Assembly (NCBI RefSeq): GCF_902859895.1
Contig: NZ_CADIKM010000011.1
Span: 1-64,000 of the forward strand
Reading direction: 5' to 3'
Origin: Pararobbsia alpina
GTDB lineage: Bacteria; Pseudomonadota; Gammaproteobacteria; Burkholderiales; Burkholderiaceae
Length of the DNA stretch: 64,000 nucleotides
Numbering within the stretch: position 1 is the stretch's first letter; each line of letters opens with the position of its first letter. Below, one piece after another: positions 61,983 through 64,000 of this stretch. The translations under genes were made by a program, and so were the position numbers. The notes below the pieces were generated by a model. It saw only the letters and a list, made by a program, of their open reading frames with translations. It ran no database searches and was not told where the DNA came from.

Positions 61983-62834
61983 ATGTATCCGCTGCCAATT
62001 GAAAAATGGACGCCGGCGAGCCGCACGCTCTACAGGATCTCCTTGCCGATCGCCCTGTTCATCTGGCTGCTGCCGATGCTCGCGGTGCTCGTGACCTCCC
62101 TGCGTTCGGCCGACGAACTTGCGCGCGGCAACTATTGGGGCTGGCCCGAGCATCTCTCGCTGATCGCCAATTATCGCGACGCGCTGACCACGTCGCCCGT
62201 GCTGCACTACTTCTGGAACAGCGTGCTGATCACGGTGCCGTCCGTGCTCGCCTCGATCGCGCTGGCGTCGATGGCTGGCTTTGCGCTGGCGATCTACCGA
62301 TTCCGCGGAAATGCGCTGCTGTTTGCCATTTTCGTGGCGGGCAACTTCGTGCCAGTGCAAATCCTGATGATTCCGGTGCGCAATCTGTCGCTGCAACTCG
62401 GACTTTACAACACCGTGTGGGCGCTCGTGCTGTTTCACACCGCGTTCCAGACCGGGTTCTGCACGCTGTTCCTGCGCAACTTCATCAAGCAGTTGCCCTT
62501 CGAGCTGGTCGAGTCGGCGCGCATCGAAGGTGCGAGTGAATGGCGCGTGTTCCATACGATCGTGCTGCCGCTGATTCGTCCCGCACTCGCGGCGCTGGCC
62601 GTGCTGGTGTTCACGTTCGTGTGGAATGACTACTTCTGGGCGCTGTGTCTGACACAGGGTGATGAAGCTGCCCCGATCACAGTCGGTGTCGCCGCGCTCA
62701 AGGGGCAATGGACCACTGCATGGAATCTCGTCTCGGCGGGGTCGATCCTCGCGGCACTGCCCTCCGTCGCGATCTTTTGGGCCATGCAGCGCCATTTCGT
62801 CGCCGGTCTGACTTTCGGCGCGACGAAGGGGTGA
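61983..62834 (+). CDS. ABC sugar transporter permease 2
   Basis: Second permease, 283 residues with six membrane segments. The EAA-type loop reads ESARIEGASEWRVFHTIVLP. AAGGAG lies nine bases before ATG 61983. It ends the operon; no ATPase gene follows, as in the operon at 7.4 kb, so both importers probably share an ATPase encoded elsewhere. Confidence 0.92.
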   Translation: MYPLPIEKWTPASRTLYRISLPIALFIWLLPMLAVLVTSLRSADELARGNYWGWPEHLSLIANYRDALTTSPVLHYFWNSVLITVPSVLASIALASMAGFALAIYRFRGNALLFAIFVAGNFVPVQILMIPVRNLSLQLGLYNTVWALVLFHTAFQTGFCTLFLRNFIKQLPFELVESARIEGASEWRVFHTIVLPLIRPALAALAVLVFTFVWNDYFWALCLTQGDEAAPITVGVAALKGQWTTAWNLVSAGSILAALPSVAIFWAMQRHFVAGLTFGATKG

Positions 62835-62938
62835 GCGGTGTGAAAGCTCCTGTCATTCACGCATGCGCGCTTTATCTCGATCCCGATCGTATAGCGTCCG
62901 CCCGTTCACGTCGACTCCGTTGACATGCGCTTGTGGCG

Positions 62939-64000
62939 TCAACCACCCGTCTCACCGGCGTGATACTTGGCAACCGCATGGCTCATGCTGAAGAACATCC
63001 GATCGTGCCCGAGCGTTTCTCCCAAGGGAGAGCGCCGGACCATCACCAGTACGCCGGGATTCAGGCCGACGAGCCAGACCGTGATTCCCTCGTCCTCGCG
63101 CAACTTCTTCTCCGCTTCAATCAGCATCTTCAATGCGGTGTACTCCAGATCGAAGACTCCCGCGAGATCGAGCACCACCACCTTCGGCCTCACCGCGGTA
63201 ATCGGCGACCTAATCTTCTGGCCGATACGCTGCGCATTGGCAAAGAAAATTCGCCCCTCCGGCCTCAGCATCAGCAGGCCGGGAAAGGTTTCATCCTCGG
63301 GATGCTCGCCCGACTGCGGACGGAACACATTCGTGCCGGGCTTCCTGCCAAGAATATGAACCGGTGGATCCGACACCTGGTGAGCGAGCGCCACCAGCGA
63401 CAGAATGATCGCGACGACAATCCCTTCCAGTGTACCGACGAGCACCACACCGACCAGCGCGACCACCGCCCAGATGAACTCCGTGCGTCGGACTTTCAGG
63501 ATATCCCGGAACTCCGACGGCTGGATCAACCCGACCGAGTACACGATGACCACTGCGGCCAGCGTGGCTTCCGGCATCAGCCCGATGAGAGGTGCCAGCA
63601 ACAACATCGTGCCAAGCGCGGCTAACGAGGTGAACAGTCCGGACAGTTGAGATCGTGCGCCCGACAAGCGGCTCACAGCAGTCTGCGTGGTCCCTCCGCC
63701 GGCGGCCATGGCGCCCAGAAACGCGCCACCAAGATTCGCCAGCCCCGTCGCCAGCAACTCTTCGTTTGGCTGTGGCACCGGCTCGCCACGCTTCGCGAAC
63801 GCGCGTCCGGCCGCGATGGTTTCGGTAAAGCTCATCAGAGCGATGCCTAGCGCCGGCGGCCAAAGCGCCATCATCATCGGAAGATCCGGCAACGTGAGCG
63901 CAGGCAGTCCCGTCGGGACATGGCCCACCGTCTCCACCCCGTACGCCGACAGGCCGAACAGGTCCACGCAGGCAATCCCGGCCGCCACCGCGATCAATGG
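62939..64000 (-). CDS. SulP-family anion transporter with STAS domain (5' end outside window)
   Basis: C-terminal about 350 residues of a SulP/SLC26-type inner-membrane transporter. The membrane part shows LGIALMSFTETIAAGRAFAK, AAGGGTTQTAVSRLSGARSQ and GLMPEATLAAVVIVYSVGLI; the cytoplasmic STAS domain follows (LRPEGRIFFANAQRIGQKIR, KVVVLDLAGVFDLEYTALKM). Such proteins carry sulphate, bicarbonate or dicarboxylates. The substrate is not evident. The frame remains open to the window's end. Confidence 0.93.
   Translation of the reverse strand, partial: PLIAVAAGIACVDLFGLSAYGVETVGHVPTGLPALTLPDLPMMMALWPPALGIALMSFTETIAAGRAFAKRGEPVPQPNEELLATGLANLGGAFLGAMAAGGGTTQTAVSRLSGARSQLSGLFTSLAALGTMLLLAPLIGLMPEATLAAVVIVYSVGLIQPSEFRDILKVRRTEFIWAVVALVGVVLVGTLEGIVVAIILSLVALAHQVSDPPVHILGRKPGTNVFRPQSGEHPEDETFPGLLMLRPEGRIFFANAQRIGQKIRSPITAVRPKVVVLDLAGVFDLEYTALKMLIEAEKKLREDEGITVWLVGLNPGVLVMVRRSPLGETLGHDRMFFSMSHAVAKYHAGETGG

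Noticed and set aside
1-64000. CRISPR arrays, tRNA or rRNA genes, intact insertion sequences, prophage
   Set aside because: No spaced repeats, cloverleaf or rRNA segments, transposase or integrase motifs were recognised by reading; a covariance and profile search would settle this.

Overview
This window looks like chromosomal DNA from a beta-proteobacterium of the Burkholderiaceae (Burkholderia, Paraburkholderia or Caballeronia type). The base composition is GC-rich, the coding density is high, and several family markers are present: hopanoid genes hpnI and hpnK, a DUF3331 protein, a biotin-independent malonate decarboxylase operon, QseB/QseC-type two-component genes and many LysR, GntR, LacI and DeoR regulators. 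This is inferred from protein families only. No rRNA, tRNA, CRISPR array or intact insertion sequence was recognised.

Layout. 1-2.5 kb: 3' part of a sensor kinase followed by a FetA/FetB-type ABC pair. 2.7-7.2 kb: nitronate monooxygenase, then metR and metE divergent around a near-perfect MetR box. 7.4-13.7 kb: sugar ABC operon (binding protein and two permeases, no ATPase), a GHL6-type glycoside hydrolase and its LacI regulator. 13.7-17.1 kb: GNAT, a small Cys protein, aldo/keto reductase and a frameshifted Sel1-like gene. 17.1-19.2 kb: hpnK and hpnI. 19.2-21.9 kb: a small membrane protein divergent from an OmpR-type two-component system with a PmrA-like box. 21.9-25.6 kb: tartrate/malate dehydrogenase, its transporter and a divergent LysR regulator. 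26-31 kb: an MFS efflux protein, decayed genes, a PhnD-like binding protein, DUF3331 and a secreted alpha/beta hydrolase. 31.4-33 kb: fluoride riboswitch controlling a CLC-F fluoride exporter. 33-37.4 kb: small accessory genes and a 1.1 kb mini-island bounded by a 25-bp direct repeat. 37.5-46 kb: MFS transporter, GntR regulator and mdcABCDEGH. 46-50.8 kb: DeoR regulator and an acid-sugar operon (DUF1537 kinase, PdxA2, lambda-crystallin-type dehydrogenase). 51-53.9 kb: YihY-type membrane protein and a hipBA module with a phased operator array. 54.1-57.3 kb: chemoreceptor behind a sigma-28 promoter, a small secreted protein and a GNAT/small-membrane-protein pair. 57.4-62.8 kb: LacI relic, GH42 beta-galactosidase and a second sugar ABC operon. 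62.9-64 kb: a SulP transporter running off the window.

Together the genes describe a soil- or plant-associated organism that scavenges plant-type carbon: galactosides, other glycosides, tartrate or malate, malonate, and four-carbon acid sugars. Catabolic operons mostly sit beside their own regulators. Two stretches, about 27.2-31 kb and 34-37.5 kb, carry gene relics, frameshifts and repeat-bounded insertions, and are the variable parts of the window.

The signals most worth attention are the hipBA operator array (three 19-bp dyads at an exact 27-bp period), the repeat-bounded HTH/DUF2442/DUF4160 mini-island with paired operators, the complete fluoride riboswitch with terminator, the perfect sigma-28 promoter before the chemoreceptor, and two distant small membrane proteins sharing a C-terminal CPxRWLVILH motif.
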